NCBI RefSeq assembly: GCF_003443875.1
Contig: NZ_CP027482.1
Location: 372,001 to 436,000, forward strand
Length of the DNA: 64,000 bases
Source of the DNA: Aeromicrobium sp. A1-2
GTDB lineage: Bacteria > Actinomycetota > Actinomycetes > Propionibacteriales > Nocardioidaceae
Direction of reading: 5' to 3'
The position numbers were made by a program, and so were the translations under genes. The notes under the pieces were generated by a model that had not been told where the DNA came from, ran no database searches, and saw only the letters and a program-made list of their open reading frames with translations. Positions 27,989 through 38,123 of the stretch are shown here, one piece after another. Numbering within the stretch: position 1 is the stretch's first letter; every line of letters starts with the position of its first letter.

Positions 27989-28840
27989 GTGACGGCGCAG
28001 ATTCTCGACGGCAAGGCGGCAGCGTCCGCGATCAAAGGTGAGTTGCGCGTACGCGTGGCAGCCCTCCGGGACAAGGGCGTCGTGCCCGGGCTCGGCACGA
28101 TCCTGGTCGGCAACGACCCGGGTAGCCAGTGGTACGTCGCGGGCAAGCACCGCGACTGTGCCGAGGTCGGCATCGAGTCGTTGCGCATCGACCTCCCGGA
28201 CACCGCGACGCAGGCCGAGGTCGAGGCCGCCGTCGACCAGCTCAACGCTGACCCGACGTGCACGGGCTACATCGTCCAGCTGCCGCTGCCCAAGGGGCTG
28301 GACGAGAACGCCGTGATCGGCCGGATCGACCCGGCCAAGGACGCCGACGGCCTGCACCCGACCAACCTTGGTTGGCTCGTGCTGGGCAAGGAGGCGCCCC
28401 TGCCGTGCACGCCGCGGGGCATCATCGAGCTCTTGCGCCGCCACGATGTGCCGATCGCCGGCCAGCACGTCGTCGTCGTGGGTCGTGGCATCACGGTCGG
28501 CAGGCCCATGGGCCTGCTGCTGACTCGGCGCAGTGAGAACGCCACCGTGACGCTGTGCCACACCGGTACGCGTGACCTCGCCGCCGAAGTCATTCGCGCC
28601 GACATCGTGATCGCCGCGGCTGGAGTGCCCGGCATCATCCGTGCCGACATGGTCAAGCCCGGCGCCGCCCTGCTGGACGTCGGCGTGAGTCGTGACGAGA
28701 ACGGCATCGTCGGCGATGTCGACCCCGCCGCGTACGACGTGGCCGGTTGGATCTCGCCGAACCCCGGGGGAGTGGGCCCCATGACGCGCGCGATGCTGCT
28801 GGCCAATGTCGTCGAGACGACTGAGCGGCTGAACCCGTGA
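27989..28840 (+). CDS. folD: Methylenetetrahydrofolate dehydrogenase / methenyltetrahydrofolate cyclohydrolase
   Basis: Bifunctional enzyme interconverting 5,10-methylene- and 10-formyl-THF with NADP. The 283-residue protein has the catalytic-Lys stretch [41 protein letters not shown] and the Rossmann loop [18 protein letters not shown], ending [19 protein letters not shown] 27989 starts at the conserved [12 protein letters not shown]. It supplies formyl-THF for purN and purH upstream. Stop overlaps the DUF3017 start. Confidence 0.97.
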   Translation: MTAQILDGKAAASAIKGELRVRVAALRDKGVVPGLGTILVGNDPGSQWYVAGKHRDCAEVGIESLRIDLPDTATQAEVEAAVDQLNADPTCTGYIVQLPLPKGLDENAVIGRIDPAKDADGLHPTNLGWLVLGKEAPLPCTPRGIIELLRRHDVPIAGQHVVVVGRGITVGRPMGLLLTRRSENATVTLCHTGTRDLAAEVIRADIVIAAAGVPGIIRADMVKPGAALLDVGVSRDENGIVGDVDPAAYDVAGWISPNPGGVGPMTRAMLLANVVETTERLNP

Positions 28841-29112
28841 TCGGACCGCGCAGCCGGGGATCGCAGCTCTACCTGCTGCACCTGCTTGCGGTCCTCGTCG
28901 GCCTGGTCCTCGTCGTGGCCGGGCCATGGCGAGTCGGGATCATCCTGATCGGCGTCGCCTTCGTGGTGGGCGCCGTGGCGCGGTCGTTCGTCCCGATCAG
29001 CCACACCGGGATGCTGCGCGTCCGCGGCAAGGCCTTCGACGTGTTCTGGATGACGACGCTGGGCGTCGCGCTGGTTGTGCTCGCGATTGTGATCCCCGGA
29101 CAGTCCGGCTGA
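28837..29112 (+). CDS. DUF3017 family membrane protein
   Basis: A 91-residue protein with three hydrophobic helices ([51 protein letters not shown]) separated by short basic loops. Matches DUF3017, an actinobacterial family of unknown function conserved downstream of folD. GTG 28837 overlaps the folD stop (GTGA), so it is co-translated. Confidence 0.85.
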   Translation: MIGPRSRGSQLYLLHLLAVLVGLVLVVAGPWRVGIILIGVAFVVGAVARSFVPISHTGMLRVRGKAFDVFWMTTLGVALVVLAIVIPGQSG

Positions 29113-29120
29113 ACGAAGAA

Positions 29121-29170
29121 GTGGCCCCGGGCCCACGCCGGACAGAGGTCCGACGCGGAGCCGAGGCCAC
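29121..29170. terminator. Branched hairpin between convergent DUF3017 and mdh
   Basis: Outer arms GTGGCCCCGG and CCGAGGCCAC pair over 9 of 10 bases and enclose CGGAC-agag-GTCCG. It sits in the 70-base convergent space and probably terminates both transcripts, although there is no T-run. Confidence 0.5.
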
Positions 29171-29181
29171 CGGGATCTGAC

Positions 29182-30171
29182 TCAGATCAGTCCGAGCTCC
29201 CTGACCGCGTCGCGCTCCTCGGTCAGCTCGGCAGCGGTCGCATCCATGCGGCCACGCGAGAAGTCGTCGATCTCGAGACCCTGGACGATCTCCCAGTCGC
29301 CGTTCTTCGTCGTGACGGGGTAGGAGTAGATCAGGCCCTCGGGAACGCCGTACGACCCATCGGACACGACCGCCATGGAGGCCCAGTCGCCCTCAGGCGT
29401 GCCGTGCAGCCAGTCGCGGGCGGCGTCGATCGTCGCTGAGGCGGCCGAGGCAGCCGATGACGAGCCCCGCGCTTCGATGATCGCCGCGCCGCGCTTGGCG
29501 ACGGTCGGGATGAAGTCGTTCTCGATCCAGGCCTGGTCTCCCACGGTCTCGGCGGCATTCCGGCCGGCGATCTCGGCGTGGAAGAGGTCGGGGTACTGCG
29601 TCGCGGAGTGGTTGCCCCAGATCGTCATCTTGGTGATGTCGGTGACGGAGGCGCCGGTCTTGGCCGCGAGCTGCGAGATGGCCCGGTTGTGGTCGAGGCG
29701 GGTCAGTGCGCTGAACCGCTCCTTGGGGATGTCGGGGGCGTTGGTCATCGCGATCAGCGCGTTGGTGTTCGCCGGGTTGCCGGTGACGCCGATGCGGACG
29801 TTGTCGGCGGCGACGGCGTTGAGTGCCTTGCCCTGGGCGGTGAAGATCGCACCGTTGGCTTCCAGCAGATCGCCGCGCTCCATGCCGGGACCGCGGGGGC
29901 GGGCGCCGACGAGCAGCGCGAGATTGACGCCGTCAAAGATCGTGTTGGCGTCGTCACCGATCTCGACTCCGGCGAGGGTCGGGAACGCGCAGTCGTCGAG
30001 CTCCATGACGACACCCTCGAGCGCCTTGAGCGCGGGGGTGATCTCGAGCAGCTGGAGCTGGATCGGGGTGTTAGGGCCGAGCAGGGCGCCGCTGGCGAGG
30101 CGGAAGAGAAGGCTGTAGCCAATCTGGCCGGCTGCGCCGGTGACGGCGACCTTGACGGGGGGTGTGCTCAC
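29182..30171 (-). CDS. mdh: Malate dehydrogenase
   Basis: NAD-dependent oxidation of malate to oxaloacetate. The 329-residue protein is the long MDH type: [17 protein letters not shown] at the N-terminus, [16 protein letters not shown] (substrate loop Arg), TRLDHNRA and the catalytic His in [17 protein letters not shown] 30171 has AAGGAG 7 bases upstream. A strong terminator separates it from katA upstream, so it has its own promoter. Confidence 0.97.
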   Translation of the reverse strand: MSTPPVKVAVTGAAGQIGYSLLFRLASGALLGPNTPIQLQLLEITPALKALEGVVMELDDCAFPTLAGVEIGDDANTIFDGVNLALLVGARPRGPGMERGDLLEANGAIFTAQGKALNAVAADNVRIGVTGNPANTNALIAMTNAPDIPKERFSALTRLDHNRAISQLAAKTGASVTDITKMTIWGNHSATQYPDLFHAEIAGRNAAETVGDQAWIENDFIPTVAKRGAAIIEARGSSSAASAASATIDAARDWLHGTPEGDWASMAVVSDGSYGVPEGLIYSYPVTTKNGDWEIVQGLEIDDFSRGRMDATAAELTEERDAVRELGLI

Positions 30172-30221
30172 GGGGTGCTCCTTGGACGGTGCGGAAATCT
30201 GGGAGATACCTTTCGAAACTA

Positions 30222-30261
30222 GCGCAGCCGCCCCCGGGGATCTCCCCGGGGGCGGCTGCGC
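30222..30261. terminator. Perfect 18-base hairpin after katA
   Basis: GCGCAGCCGCCCCCGGGG-atct-CCCCGGGGGCGGCTGCGC is a perfect inverted repeat 18 bases after the katA stop codon on the minus strand, ahead of the mdh start. Confidence 0.85.
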
Positions 30262-30279
30262 ACTACCTGTTTGTCGAGG

Positions 30280-31782
30280 TCAGTCGTTGGCCGCGCCCAT
30301 GCCGGGTGCGGTCATGGTGCCGGACGTGCGCACGGCGTCCTCGATCCGCTTGCCGGTGTCGGCGTCGACGCTCTTCCAGTAGGCGAAGGCGCGTTCGAGC
30401 ACGTCACCGGTGACGCCGCCGAGCGCGCCACTGACGGTCTCGACGAAAGCGTCGCGCTGAGCGTCGTTCCACACCTCGCGGACGAGCGTGCCGGCCTGGC
30501 CGAAGTCGTCGTCCTCGGCGTGCAGGACGTACGCGCTGCGCACGATCTCGGTGTCGGTCTCCCAGCCGTCCTCCGCGGGCCCGGTCGTGTCGGACCAGCC
30601 GCGGCCTTCGCTGTTGGGGGCGTACACGGGCGCGGCACCGGAGTGCTCGTAGGCCATCTGGCCGTCGAACAGGTAGCTGTCGACCCGGACTCCGTCCTTG
30701 GGACGGTTGACCGGCAGCTGGTGGAAGTTGGTGCCGATGCGGTTGCGCTGGGCGTCGTTGTAGGCGAACGCACGACCCAGCAGCATCTTGTCGGGCGAGA
30801 GGCCGATGCCGGGCACGGTGTTGCCGGGGGAGAAGGCCGCCTGCTCGATCTGAGCGAAGAAGTTGTCGGGGTTGCGGTTGAGGGTGAACTTCCCGACCGG
30901 GATCAGCGGGTAGTCAGCGTGCGGCCACACCTTGGTCAGGTCGAACGGGTTGAACCGGTAGTCCGCGGCATCGGCGAACGGCATGATCTGCACCGACACC
31001 TTCCAGCTCGGGAAGTCGCCCTTCTTGATGGCCTCGAACAGGTCCTCGCGGTGGAAGTCGGCGTTCTCGCCGGCGACCTTGGCCGCCTCCTCGTTGCTGA
31101 AGAACTCCATGCCCTGCTCGGTGTGGAAGTGGTACTTGACCCAGAACTTCTCGCCGGCGGCATTGACCCACATGTACGTGTGCGAGCCGTAGCCGTTCTG
31201 GTGTCGCCACGTGCGGGGCAGGCCACGCTCGCCCATCAGGTACGTGACCTGGTGGGCCGACTCCGGGTTGAGCGTCCAGAAATCCCACTGCATCTGGCCC
31301 GAGCGAAGGCCCGAGTCGGGCAGGCGCTTCTGGCTACGGATGAAGTGCGGGAACTTCATCGAGTCGCGCAGGAAGAAGACCGGGGTGTTGTTGCCGACGA
31401 GGTCGTAGTTGCCCTCGTCGGTGTAGAACTTCATCGAGAACCCGCGCACGTCGCGCCAGGTGTCGGGGCTGCCGAGCTCGCCGGCGACGGTCGAGAAGCG
31501 GAGCAGGAGGTCGGTGTTCGCGCCGGGCTGGAACAGCGAGGCCTTGGTGTACTGGGAGACGTCCTCGGTCACCTCCATGGTGCCGAAGGCGCCGGCACCC
31601 TTGGCGTGCGGGCGACGCTCAGGAACGTTCTCCCGGTTGAAGTGCGCCATCTGCTCGAGGAAGTGCACGTCGTGCAGCAGCAGCGGTCCGTTGGCGCCGA
31701 CGCTAAGAGTGTTGCGGTCGCTGGGCGCAGGTGCGCCGACTCCGGTGGTCGAGCCCGTGGAGGGGCGAGGTGTCTCGGTCAT
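30280..31782 (-). CDS. katA: Monofunctional heme catalase
   Basis: Decomposes hydrogen peroxide. The 500-residue protein is a small-subunit catalase: distal His in [16 protein letters not shown], the heme-proximal Tyr stretch [20 protein letters not shown], and NADPH-site-like residues. AGGAGAACTC precedes ATG 31782. It lies 27 bases after the fur-type regulator on the same strand, the furA-kat arrangement known from mycobacteria, though those carry katG rather than a monofunctional catalase. Expression is thus probably peroxide-responsive through that regulator. Confidence 0.95.
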   Translation of the reverse strand: MTETPRPSTGSTTGVGAPAPSDRNTLSVGANGPLLLHDVHFLEQMAHFNRENVPERRPHAKGAGAFGTMEVTEDVSQYTKASLFQPGANTDLLLRFSTVAGELGSPDTWRDVRGFSMKFYTDEGNYDLVGNNTPVFFLRDSMKFPHFIRSQKRLPDSGLRSGQMQWDFWTLNPESAHQVTYLMGERGLPRTWRHQNGYGSHTYMWVNAAGEKFWVKYHFHTEQGMEFFSNEEAAKVAGENADFHREDLFEAIKKGDFPSWKVSVQIMPFADAADYRFNPFDLTKVWPHADYPLIPVGKFTLNRNPDNFFAQIEQAAFSPGNTVPGIGLSPDKMLLGRAFAYNDAQRNRIGTNFHQLPVNRPKDGVRVDSYLFDGQMAYEHSGAAPVYAPNSEGRGWSDTTGPAEDGWETDTEIVRSAYVLHAEDDDFGQAGTLVREVWNDAQRDAFVETVSGALGGVTGDVLERAFAYWKSVDADTGKRIEDAVRTSGTMTAPGMGAAND

Positions 31783-31809
31783 GAGTTCTCCTTCAGTGGG
31801 TGTGCGGTT

Positions 31810-32253
31810 TCAGTGACCGGACTGACATGTGGGGCACAGGCCCCAGAACGTCACTTCGGCCTGGTCGATGGCAAATCCGTGTGACTGCGATGGAGTGAGG
31901 CACGGGGCCTCGCCCGTCGCGCAGTCGACATCCTCGACGGCACTGCATGAGGTGCAGACGAGGTGGTGGTGGTTGTCGCCGGTGCGCCGTTCGTACAACG
32001 CCGACGATCCGGCCGGCTCGATGCGGCGCAGCAGGCCCGCGTCGGTCAGCGAGCCGAGCACTCCGTAGACCGCCTGCACCGAGGTCGTCGGCAGGTCGTC
32101 GAGGACCGTCCGGAAGATCGTGTCGGCGCCCGAGTGGGGCTGTGTCGTCAGGGCGGCCAGGACCGCAACCCGCGGGGTTGTGACCCTCAGCCCGGCCCGT
32201 TGCAACTCAGCGCGCAGCTCGGCCGGATCGGCGGAGAGCTGGGTCGGGGACAT
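31810..32253 (-). CDS. Fur-family peroxide/metal regulator
   Basis: A 147-residue FUR-family repressor: winged helix (RAELQRAGLRVTTPRVAVLAAL, SVQAVYGVLGSLTDAGLLRRI) and a C-terminal metal domain with the HHHLVC motif and CTSC and CPTCQSGH cysteine pairs for structural zinc. Position upstream of katA makes a FurA/PerR-like role likely. ATG 32253 sits about 7 bases after a -10 box, so the message is probably leaderless, which I recall for mycobacterial furA. Confidence 0.92.
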   Translation of the reverse strand: MSPTQLSADPAELRAELQRAGLRVTTPRVAVLAALTTQPHSGADTIFRTVLDDLPTTSVQAVYGVLGSLTDAGLLRRIEPAGSSALYERRTGDNHHHLVCTSCSAVEDVDCATGEAPCLTPSQSHGFAIDQAEVTFWGLCPTCQSGH

Positions 32254-32260
32254 GACTCCG

Positions 32261-32288
32261 ACACTAGTCGTTCTTTTGAATCAGTCAA
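32261..32288 (-). promoter_or_regulatory. fur-katA promoter with FurA-box-like sequence
   Basis: On the minus strand, -35 TTGACT (32288-32283), 16 bases, then -10 TAGTGT (32266-32261), placing the start of transcription at the fur ATG. The sequence TCTTGACTGATTCAAAAG closely resembles the AT-rich FurA operator I recall upstream of mycobacterial furA, so autorepression is likely. Confidence 0.6.
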
Positions 32289-32319
32289 GACAGCAGCATT
32301 CGTGATCTGGGTCCACTCG

Positions 32320-33027
32320 TCAGTCGTGATCCTCGCCGACGATCAGTACGTGGGTGATGCCGGCGATCGCTGCGCCGATGACCGGCGCGAGGATGAACAC
32401 CCAGACCTGGGAGAGCGCATCGTTGCCAGCGAACCAGGCAACACCCAGCGACCGCGCCGGGTTGACCGACGTACCGTCGACCGGAATCGAGATCAGATGG
32501 ATCAGGGTCAGCGCGAGGCCGATCGCCAGGCCGGAGAAGCCGACCGCGGCCCTCTTCGCGGTCGCGCCGAAGATCACGTACAGGAAGAACGCGGTCAGCA
32601 CGATCTCGGTGATGATCACCGCGAGCAGGCTGTAGCCGCCAGGTGACCGGTCGCCGTACCCGTTCGTGCCGAAGCCGCTGGCCCGGGCGTCGAAGGCGTC
32701 GGCGCCGGATGCGATCGCGAGAATGACCGCGCCAGCGACTGTCGCGCCGACGATTTGCGCTGCGAAGTAGCCGGGCGCGTCCTTCCAGTCGAAGCGTCTG
32801 GCCGTGGCCAGGCCCACGGTCACCGCGGGGTTGAAGTGGCCGCCGGAGATGTGGCCGAAGGCGTAGGCGCCGGTCACCACGGTCAGGCCGAAGGCCAGGG
32901 CGATACCGAGCGTGCCGACCCCGCTGCTGCTTCCGGCGAGCACTGCCGTGCCGACTCCGCCGAGCACGAGCCAGAACGTGCCGAGCGTCTCGGCGCCGAG
33001 GCGGTGGGACATCGTGGGAGCGGACAT
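32320..33027 (-). CDS. Aquaporin, MIP family (AqpZ-like)
   Basis: A 235-residue channel with six membrane helices and two NPA motifs, GGHFNPAVTVG and TSVNPARSLG, plus the aquaporin-type Arg after the second NPA. It conducts water and possibly small solutes; some aquaporins also pass hydrogen peroxide. ATG 33027 has AGGAGG 6 bases upstream; an in-frame start at 33060 lacks support. Divergent from icd, and upstream of fur-katA on the same strand with 66 bases between. Confidence 0.92.
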   Translation of the reverse strand: MSAPTMSHRLGAETLGTFWLVLGGVGTAVLAGSSSGVGTLGIALAFGLTVVTGAYAFGHISGGHFNPAVTVGLATARRFDWKDAPGYFAAQIVGATVAGAVILAIASGADAFDARASGFGTNGYGDRSPGGYSLLAVIITEIVLTAFFLYVIFGATAKRAAVGFSGLAIGLALTLIHLISIPVDGTSVNPARSLGVAWFAGNDALSQVWVFILAPVIGAAIAGITHVLIVGEDHD

Positions 33028-33045
33028 GGGAGCCTCCTGCATGGG

Positions 33046-33066
33046 TGTGACCTGCATCACAGGCTA
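33046..33066 (-). promoter_or_regulatory. CRP-type site overlapping aquaporin -10 box
   Basis: TGTGA-cctgca-TCACA (33046-33061) matches the CRP/GlxR consensus exactly. On the minus strand TAGCCT (33066-33061) is a candidate -10 box abutting it. A site covering the transcription start would repress rather than activate. Confidence 0.5.
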
Positions 33067-33172
33067 GGGGTTTGCTGCGCAGGTGTGGGGGAGGCTGGGA
33101 CGAATCGAGTCGGTGAGATATCTTGATGTCAAAACAATCTTGTGGAAACCACCCGTAGGAGTCATCCCACTC

Positions 33173-35398
33173 ATGGCCAAGATCATCTACACCCACACTG
33201 ACGAAGCGCCGATGCTGGCCACGTACTCCTTCCTCCCGGTCATCGAGGCGTACGCCTCGACCGCCGGCGTCGAGGTCGAGACCCGGGACATCTCCCTGGC
33301 CGGTCGCATCATCTCGCTGTTCGGCGATCACCTGACCGCCGAGCAGCAGGTCGACGATGCGCTCGCCGAGCTCGGTCAGCTGGCCAAGCAGCCCGAGGCC
33401 AACATCATCAAGCTGCCCAACGTCAGCGCCTCGATCCCGCAGCTCAAGTCGGCTGTCGCCGAGCTGCAGTCCCAGGGGTATGCGCTTCCGGACTACCCCG
33501 ACGACCCCCAGACCGACGCGGAGCGTGACGCTCGGTCCCGCTACGACAAGGTCAAGGGCAGCGCCGTCAACCCGGTCCTGCGTGAGGGCAACTCGGACCG
33601 ACGTGCCCCGGCCTCGGTCAAGAACTACGCGCGCAAGCACCCGCACTCGATGGGTGCGTGGAGCAGCGACTCCAAGACCAACGTTGCGACGATGGCACAA
33701 GACGACTTCCGCGCGAACGAGAAGTCGGTCGTGATCGAGTCCGACGGCACGATCGCGATCCTGCTGATCGGTGACGATGGCTCGACCGCGACGTTGAAGG
33801 ATGCCTTCCCGGTGCTGGCCGGCGAGATCATCGACGGCACCGTGATGCGGGCCGCCGCGCTCGACGCGTTCCTGACCGAGCAGATCGCCCGGGCGAAGTC
33901 CGAGGGTGTCCTGTTCTCGGTGCACCTCAAGGCCACCATGATGAAGGTCTCGGATCCGGTCATCTTCGGCCACGTCGTCAAGGCGTTCTTCCCCGCTGTG
34001 TTCGAGCAGTACGGTGCGGATCTCGAGGCGGCCGGACTCAGCCCGAGCAACGGCCTCGGCGGCATCCTTGCGGGTCTCGACGCGCTTCCCAACGGTGCCG
34101 AGATCAAGGCCGCGTTCGAGCGCGGCATCGCCGACGGCCCCGCCCTGGCGATGGTCGACTCCGACAAGGGCATCACCAACCTGCACGTGCCGAGTGACGT
34201 CATCGTCGACGCGTCGATGCCCGCCATGATCCGCACCTCGGGCCACATGTGGGGGCCCGACGGCGATGAGGCCGACACGCTTGCGGTCATCCCGGACAGC
34301 TCGTACGCCGGCGTCTATCAGACCGTCATCGACGATTGCCGGGTCAACGGCGCGTACGACCCCACCACGATGGGCTCGGTGCCCAACGTCGGACTCATGG
34401 CGCAGGCGGCCGAGGAGTACGGCAGCCACGACAAGACTTTCGAGATCCAGACCGGCGGCACCGTCCAGGTGGTCGATGGTGCCGGGCGCGTGCTGATCGA
34501 GCACTCGGTCGAGCCGGGCGACGTCTGGCGCGCCTGCCAGACCAAGGACGTGCCGATCCGCGATTGGGTCAAGCTCGCCGTGACTCGTGCCCGCGCTTCC
34601 GCGACGCCCGCGGTGTTCTGGCTCGACCCGACCCGCGCCCACGACGTCAACCTGCGCGCCAAGGTCGAGGCGTACCTGCCCGATCACGACACCGAGGGCC
34701 TGACGATCGAGGTCATGTCACCGGCGGACGCGACGCAGTACTCGATCGATCGCATCCGGCGGGGCGAGGACACGATCTCGGTCACCGGCAACGTGCTCCG
34801 TGACTACAACACCGATCTGTTCCCGATCCTCGAGCTCGGCACGAGCGCGAAGATGCTCTCGATCGTCCCGCTGATCAACGGCGGAGGGCTGTTCGAGACC
34901 GGCGCCGGCGGGTCGGCGCCCAAGCACGTCCAGCAGCTCATCAAGGAGAACCACCTCCGCTGGGACAGCCTGGGGGAGTTCCTTGCCCTCGCCTCGAGCT
35001 TTGAGCACATGGCGACCACGACCGGCAACGCCCGCGCGCAGATCCTGGCCGACACCCTCGACCGGGCCACCGGCACGTTCCTGGACGAGAACAAGTCGCC
35101 CAGCCGCAAGGTCGGCGAGATCGACAACCGCGGAAGCCACTACTACCTCGCGCTCTACTGGGCGCAGGAGCTGGCCAAGCAGACCGAGGACGCCGAGCTG
35201 GCGGCCGGATTCGCCGAGGTCGCCGAGGCGCTGACCTCGAACGAGGACACCATTAACGGCGAGCTGCTCTCGGTGCAGGGAAGCCCCGCCGACATCGGCG
35301 GCTACTTCCGTCCGGACGACGCCAAGGTCAACGCCGTGATGCGGCCGTCCGGGACGTTCACCGAGGTGCTCCAGGGCCTCGTCGCACGGCTGGGCTGA
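33173..35398 (+). CDS. icd: Isocitrate dehydrogenase, NADP-dependent, monomeric type
   Basis: Oxidative decarboxylation of isocitrate to 2-oxoglutarate. The 741-residue length and sequence ([59 protein letters not shown]) identify the monomeric IDH family rather than the dimeric ~410 aa enzyme. TAGGAG lies 12 bases before ATG 33173. Divergent from the aquaporin gene and followed by a terminator. Confidence 0.96.
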   Translation: MAKIIYTHTDEAPMLATYSFLPVIEAYASTAGVEVETRDISLAGRIISLFGDHLTAEQQVDDALAELGQLAKQPEANIIKLPNVSASIPQLKSAVAELQSQGYALPDYPDDPQTDAERDARSRYDKVKGSAVNPVLREGNSDRRAPASVKNYARKHPHSMGAWSSDSKTNVATMAQDDFRANEKSVVIESDGTIAILLIGDDGSTATLKDAFPVLAGEIIDGTVMRAAALDAFLTEQIARAKSEGVLFSVHLKATMMKVSDPVIFGHVVKAFFPAVFEQYGADLEAAGLSPSNGLGGILAGLDALPNGAEIKAAFERGIADGPALAMVDSDKGITNLHVPSDVIVDASMPAMIRTSGHMWGPDGDEADTLAVIPDSSYAGVYQTVIDDCRVNGAYDPTTMGSVPNVGLMAQAAEEYGSHDKTFEIQTGGTVQVVDGAGRVLIEHSVEPGDVWRACQTKDVPIRDWVKLAVTRARASATPAVFWLDPTRAHDVNLRAKVEAYLPDHDTEGLTIEVMSPADATQYSIDRIRRGEDTISVTGNVLRDYNTDLFPILELGTSAKMLSIVPLINGGGLFETGAGGSAPKHVQQLIKENHLRWDSLGEFLALASSFEHMATTTGNARAQILADTLDRATGTFLDENKSPSRKVGEIDNRGSHYYLALYWAQELAKQTEDAELAAGFAEVAEALTSNEDTINGELLSVQGSPADIGGYFRPDDAKVNAVMRPSGTFTEVLQGLVARLG

Positions 35399-35417
35399 AC
35401 CACGGCTCGTCTCCGAG

Positions 35418-35446
35418 CCTCCTGACGGCGTGCAGCCGTCAGGAGG
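35418..35446. terminator. Hairpin terminator after icd
   Basis: CCTCCTGACGGC-gtgca-GCCGTCAGGAGG, a perfect 12-base stem. It overlaps the stop codon of the convergent hypothetical gene at 35439. Confidence 0.85.
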
Positions 35447-35822
35447 ACCGGGGAGCGACGATGTAGGTGGTGGTGAGCTCGCCACCGACGTCGGAGCTGC
35501 TCATCAGCACATCCCAGCGGTCGGACTGCAGCGAGGCCGTGGCGTCGGCGCCGACCTCCGACGAATACTGGACCGTGAACCCCTTGCCCGTGAGCAGTGC
35601 GATGGCTGCGTCGTTGGGGTCCGCGGAGTCTGGTGTGATGAGGACCGATCGGCGCCCTGAGGCGCACGCCCCGAGCAGCGTGGCCTGCCTCGCCACGACA
35701 TCCGACGACACCCGGCCGATGTCCTCGAGGATCCGCACGGCGGCCTCGCCGATGCCGACGCGGATGGCTGACCTCGACCAGGAGGTCCTCGCGGCGCTGG
35801 TCGAGCGTTCCTGGTTGGCCAA
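35439..35822 (-). CDS. Hypothetical protein
   Basis: A frame of 127 codons with strong G/C bias at third positions, typical of true genes here. The recognisable folded part runs from about VGIGEAAVRILEDIGRVSSD through SVLITPDSADPND and the beta-rich end TTTYIVAPRSS. No known family. The only in-frame start is TTG 35822, with no ribosome-binding site, and the first ~20 residues look non-native, so the 5' end may be wrong or frameshifted. Its stop lies in the icd terminator stem. Confidence 0.45.
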   Translation of the reverse strand: MANQERSTSAARTSWSRSAIRVGIGEAAVRILEDIGRVSSDVVARQATLLGACASGRRSVLITPDSADPNDAAIALLTGKGFTVQYSSEVGADATASLQSDRWDVLMSSSDVGGELTTTYIVAPRSS

Positions 35823-35893
35823 TCACTCGGGCTGACGACGGCCCAGAATGTCCCGGGGCCTCCTCGCGCAGCTACTGCGCGTGGCGCCAAGGG

Positions 35894-35938
35894 GTGAGTC
35901 GCCTCACGTCGGGAACAACACGCCGGAGCCGATAGATT
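35894..35938 (+). promoter_or_regulatory. Dyad and -10 box upstream of MFS gene
   Basis: GTGAG-tcgc-CTCAC (35894-35907) is a perfect 5-base dyad. TAGATT (35933-35938) is a candidate -10 box 9 bases before GTG 35948. Together they suggest a regulated, nearly leaderless promoter for the exporter. Confidence 0.35.
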
Positions 35939-35947
35939 GAGCACCTA

Positions 35948-37165
35948 GTGACAACTCTCGAATCTCCGCCCGCGGCCAGCACGAAGCACGTGACCTTGGC
36001 CCTGCTCGCCCTGGCGTTGGGTGGCTTTGCGATCGGCACTACCGAGTTCATGACGATGGGCCTGCTGCCCGACATCGCCGATGGCATCGGTCAGTCGATT
36101 CCCGCTACGGGCCACATCATCACGGCGTACGCCTTCGGCGTCGTGGTCGGTGCCCCGATCATCGTGTCGCTGGGCGCGCGTCTGCCCAAGCGCGAGCTCG
36201 CGATCGGGCTGATCCTGGCGCTTGGTGTCGGCAACGCTTTGACGGCGGTCGCGCAGGGCTACGTGCCCGTGCTCCTGGCCCGCTTCGTTGCGGGGCTCCC
36301 GCACGGGGCGTACTTCGGTGTCGCCTCTCTGCTGGCTGCCTCGCTCGTACGTCCTGAGCTGCGCGGGCGCGCGGTCAGCTCGGTAATGCTCGGGCTGTCC
36401 GTCGCGACAGTCGTGGGAGTCCCGGCGAGCACGCTGCTCGGGCAGGGACTCGGCTGGCGCAGCGCGTACTGGGCGGTGCTGGGTATCGCGATCGCTGCTG
36501 CAGCAATGATCGCGCTGTTCGTGCCGCACTCGGCTCCGGACAAGAGTGCCTCGCTGCGCCGCGAGCTGGCGGCGCTCAGACGTCCGCAGGTGCTGTTCGC
36601 GGTGTCGGCCGGGATGGTCGGCTTCGGTGGGCTGTTCGCGATGTACAGCTACATCGCGCCGATCATCACCGACGTCACGGAGCTCTCCAGGAGCTGGATC
36701 GCGGTCGGCCTGCTGGCGTTCGGCATCGGATCGGTCCTCGGCTCGTGGGTCGCCGGCGTCATGGCCGACTGGAATGTCGAGCGCTCGGTGCTGCTGGGCT
36801 TCGCCGCGACGATCGTCGTGCTCGCGGTGTTCTACGGCGTTGCCTCGTTCGCCGTCCCGATGTTGGTGCTGGTGTTCTGCGTCGGCGCCCTCGGCTCGAT
36901 CGTCGCGATCAATCTGCAGATCCGACTGATGGATGCCGCCGGCGATGCACAGATGCTGGGCGCCGCCCTCAACCACTCGGCGCTCAACGTCGCGAACGGT
37001 CTCGGCGCGTTCTTCGGTGCGGTCATCATTGAGGCCGGACACGGTTATCGCGCGACGAGCCTGGTCGGGGTCGTCCTGGCGAGCCTGGGCCTGCTGATCT
37101 TCGCGGTCGGGCTGACGGTCCAGCGCCGGTCCGCCGAGACCGCGCGGGCGGTCGTCAGCGGCTGA
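35948..37165 (+). CDS. MFS transporter, DHA1 (AraJ/Cmx-like) family
   Basis: A 405-residue, 12-helix major facilitator. The N-terminus [20 protein letters not shown] is the hallmark of the AraJ/Cmx/NepI drug or sugar efflux group, and the motif A loop appears as [12 protein letters not shown]. The substrate cannot be told from sequence. Its last 11 bases overlap the end of convergent cysA. Confidence 0.9.
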   Translation: MTTLESPPAASTKHVTLALLALALGGFAIGTTEFMTMGLLPDIADGIGQSIPATGHIITAYAFGVVVGAPIIVSLGARLPKRELAIGLILALGVGNALTAVAQGYVPVLLARFVAGLPHGAYFGVASLLAASLVRPELRGRAVSSVMLGLSVATVVGVPASTLLGQGLGWRSAYWAVLGIAIAAAAMIALFVPHSAPDKSASLRRELAALRRPQVLFAVSAGMVGFGGLFAMYSYIAPIITDVTELSRSWIAVGLLAFGIGSVLGSWVAGVMADWNVERSVLLGFAATIVVLAVFYGVASFAVPMLVLVFCVGALGSIVAINLQIRLMDAAGDAQMLGAALNHSALNVANGLGAFFGAVIIEAGHGYRATSLVGVVLASLGLLIFAVGLTVQRRSAETARAVVSG

Positions 37166-38123
37166 CCTGCTCGGCTCCCACACGCGGGCGGAGCCAGACC
37201 AGGTCGCCCAGGTGGAGCTGCAGCGCCGTGGCCTCGGCCCGGGTGATCACGACTTGGACGGGGTCGGGGTGGAGCACGTCGTCGGGCGTCACCTCGAGCC
37301 TGATCTCGAAGCCGACCCGGGTCCATCGGGTGATCGGGCCGGAGGCGGTAGCGGCGTGCTCGTAGCGGGTGATGTCGATGTCGTGGGGTCGAATCAGTCG
37401 GTCTCGGAGGCGCGTGACGGGGCCGAGGAACGACAGGACGAAGTCGCTGGCGGGTCGGTCGTACAAGTCGTCGGGCGAGCCGATCTGCTCGATGCGTCCC
37501 TCGTTGATCACGACCAGGCTGTCCGAGACCTCCAGGGCCTCCTCCTGGTCGTGCGTCACGAAAACCGTCGTCACGTGCACCTCGTCGTGCAGTCGGCGTA
37601 GCCAGTTCCGCAGCTCCTTGCGCACCTTGGCGTCCAGTGCACCGAAGGGCTCGTCGAGCAGCAGCACGCTCGGCTCGATCGCGAGAGCTCGGGCCAGGGC
37701 CATCCGTTGGCGCTGGCCGCCCGACAGCTGCGCCGGCAGCCGGTCGGCGAACTGCTCGAGGTGCACGAGTTCGAGCAGGTCGTCGACCCGGCGTCGCACC
37801 TCGTCCTTGGGCGTCTTGCGGATCTCCAACCCGAAGGCGATGTTCTTGGCGACCGTCATGTGCTTGAACGCGGCGTAGTGCTGAAACACGAACCCGACGT
37901 TGCGCTTCTGGGCGGGGACGTTGGTGGTGTCGCGGCCCTCGATCACGATGCTGCCACTGTGGGAGGACTCGAGCCCGGCGATGATCCGGAGCAGGGTCGA
38001 CTTGCCGCCGCCGCTGGGTCCGAGAAGCGCCGTGAGCTGTCCGCTGGGAATGCTGAGGTTGATGTCCTGCAGCGCGACGAAGTCGCCGAATGCCTTGTTG
38101 ATCCCGCGGATCTCAATCCCCAT
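37155..38123 (-). CDS. cysA: Sulfate/thiosulfate ABC transporter ATP-binding protein
   Basis: ATPase of the sulfate importer, 322 aa. Walker [10 protein letters not shown] at 35-43, Q-loop [17 protein letters not shown] (with the typical HYA of CysA), signature [15 protein letters not shown], Walker [14 protein letters not shown]-loop [10 protein letters not shown], then a TOBE-like C-terminus. Last gene of the cysP-cysT-cysW-cysA operon, overlapping cysW by 11 bases. Confidence 0.93.
   Translation of the reverse strand: MGIEIRGINKAFGDFVALQDINLSIPSGQLTALLGPSGGGKSTLLRIIAGLESSHSGSIVIEGRDTTNVPAQKRNVGFVFQHYAAFKHMTVAKNIAFGLEIRKTPKDEVRRRVDDLLELVHLEQFADRLPAQLSGGQRQRMALARALAIEPSVLLLDEPFGALDAKVRKELRNWLRRLHDEVHVTTVFVTHDQEEALEVSDSLVVINEGRIEQIGSPDDLYDRPASDFVLSFLGPVTRLRDRLIRPHDIDITRYEHAATASGPITRWTRVGFEIRLEVTPDDVLHPDPVQVVITRAEATALQLHLGDLVWLRPRVGAEQVSR

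Noticed and set aside
30271..31884. Long plus-strand frame opposite katA
   Set aside because: Antisense to a complete catalase gene; low-complexity composition typical of shadow frames.
35467..35835. Plus-strand frame of 122 codons ending MADLDQEVLAALVERSW..
   Set aside because: The end looks protein-like, but the minus-strand frame in the same region has better codon bias and fold-like pattern; treated as a shadow.
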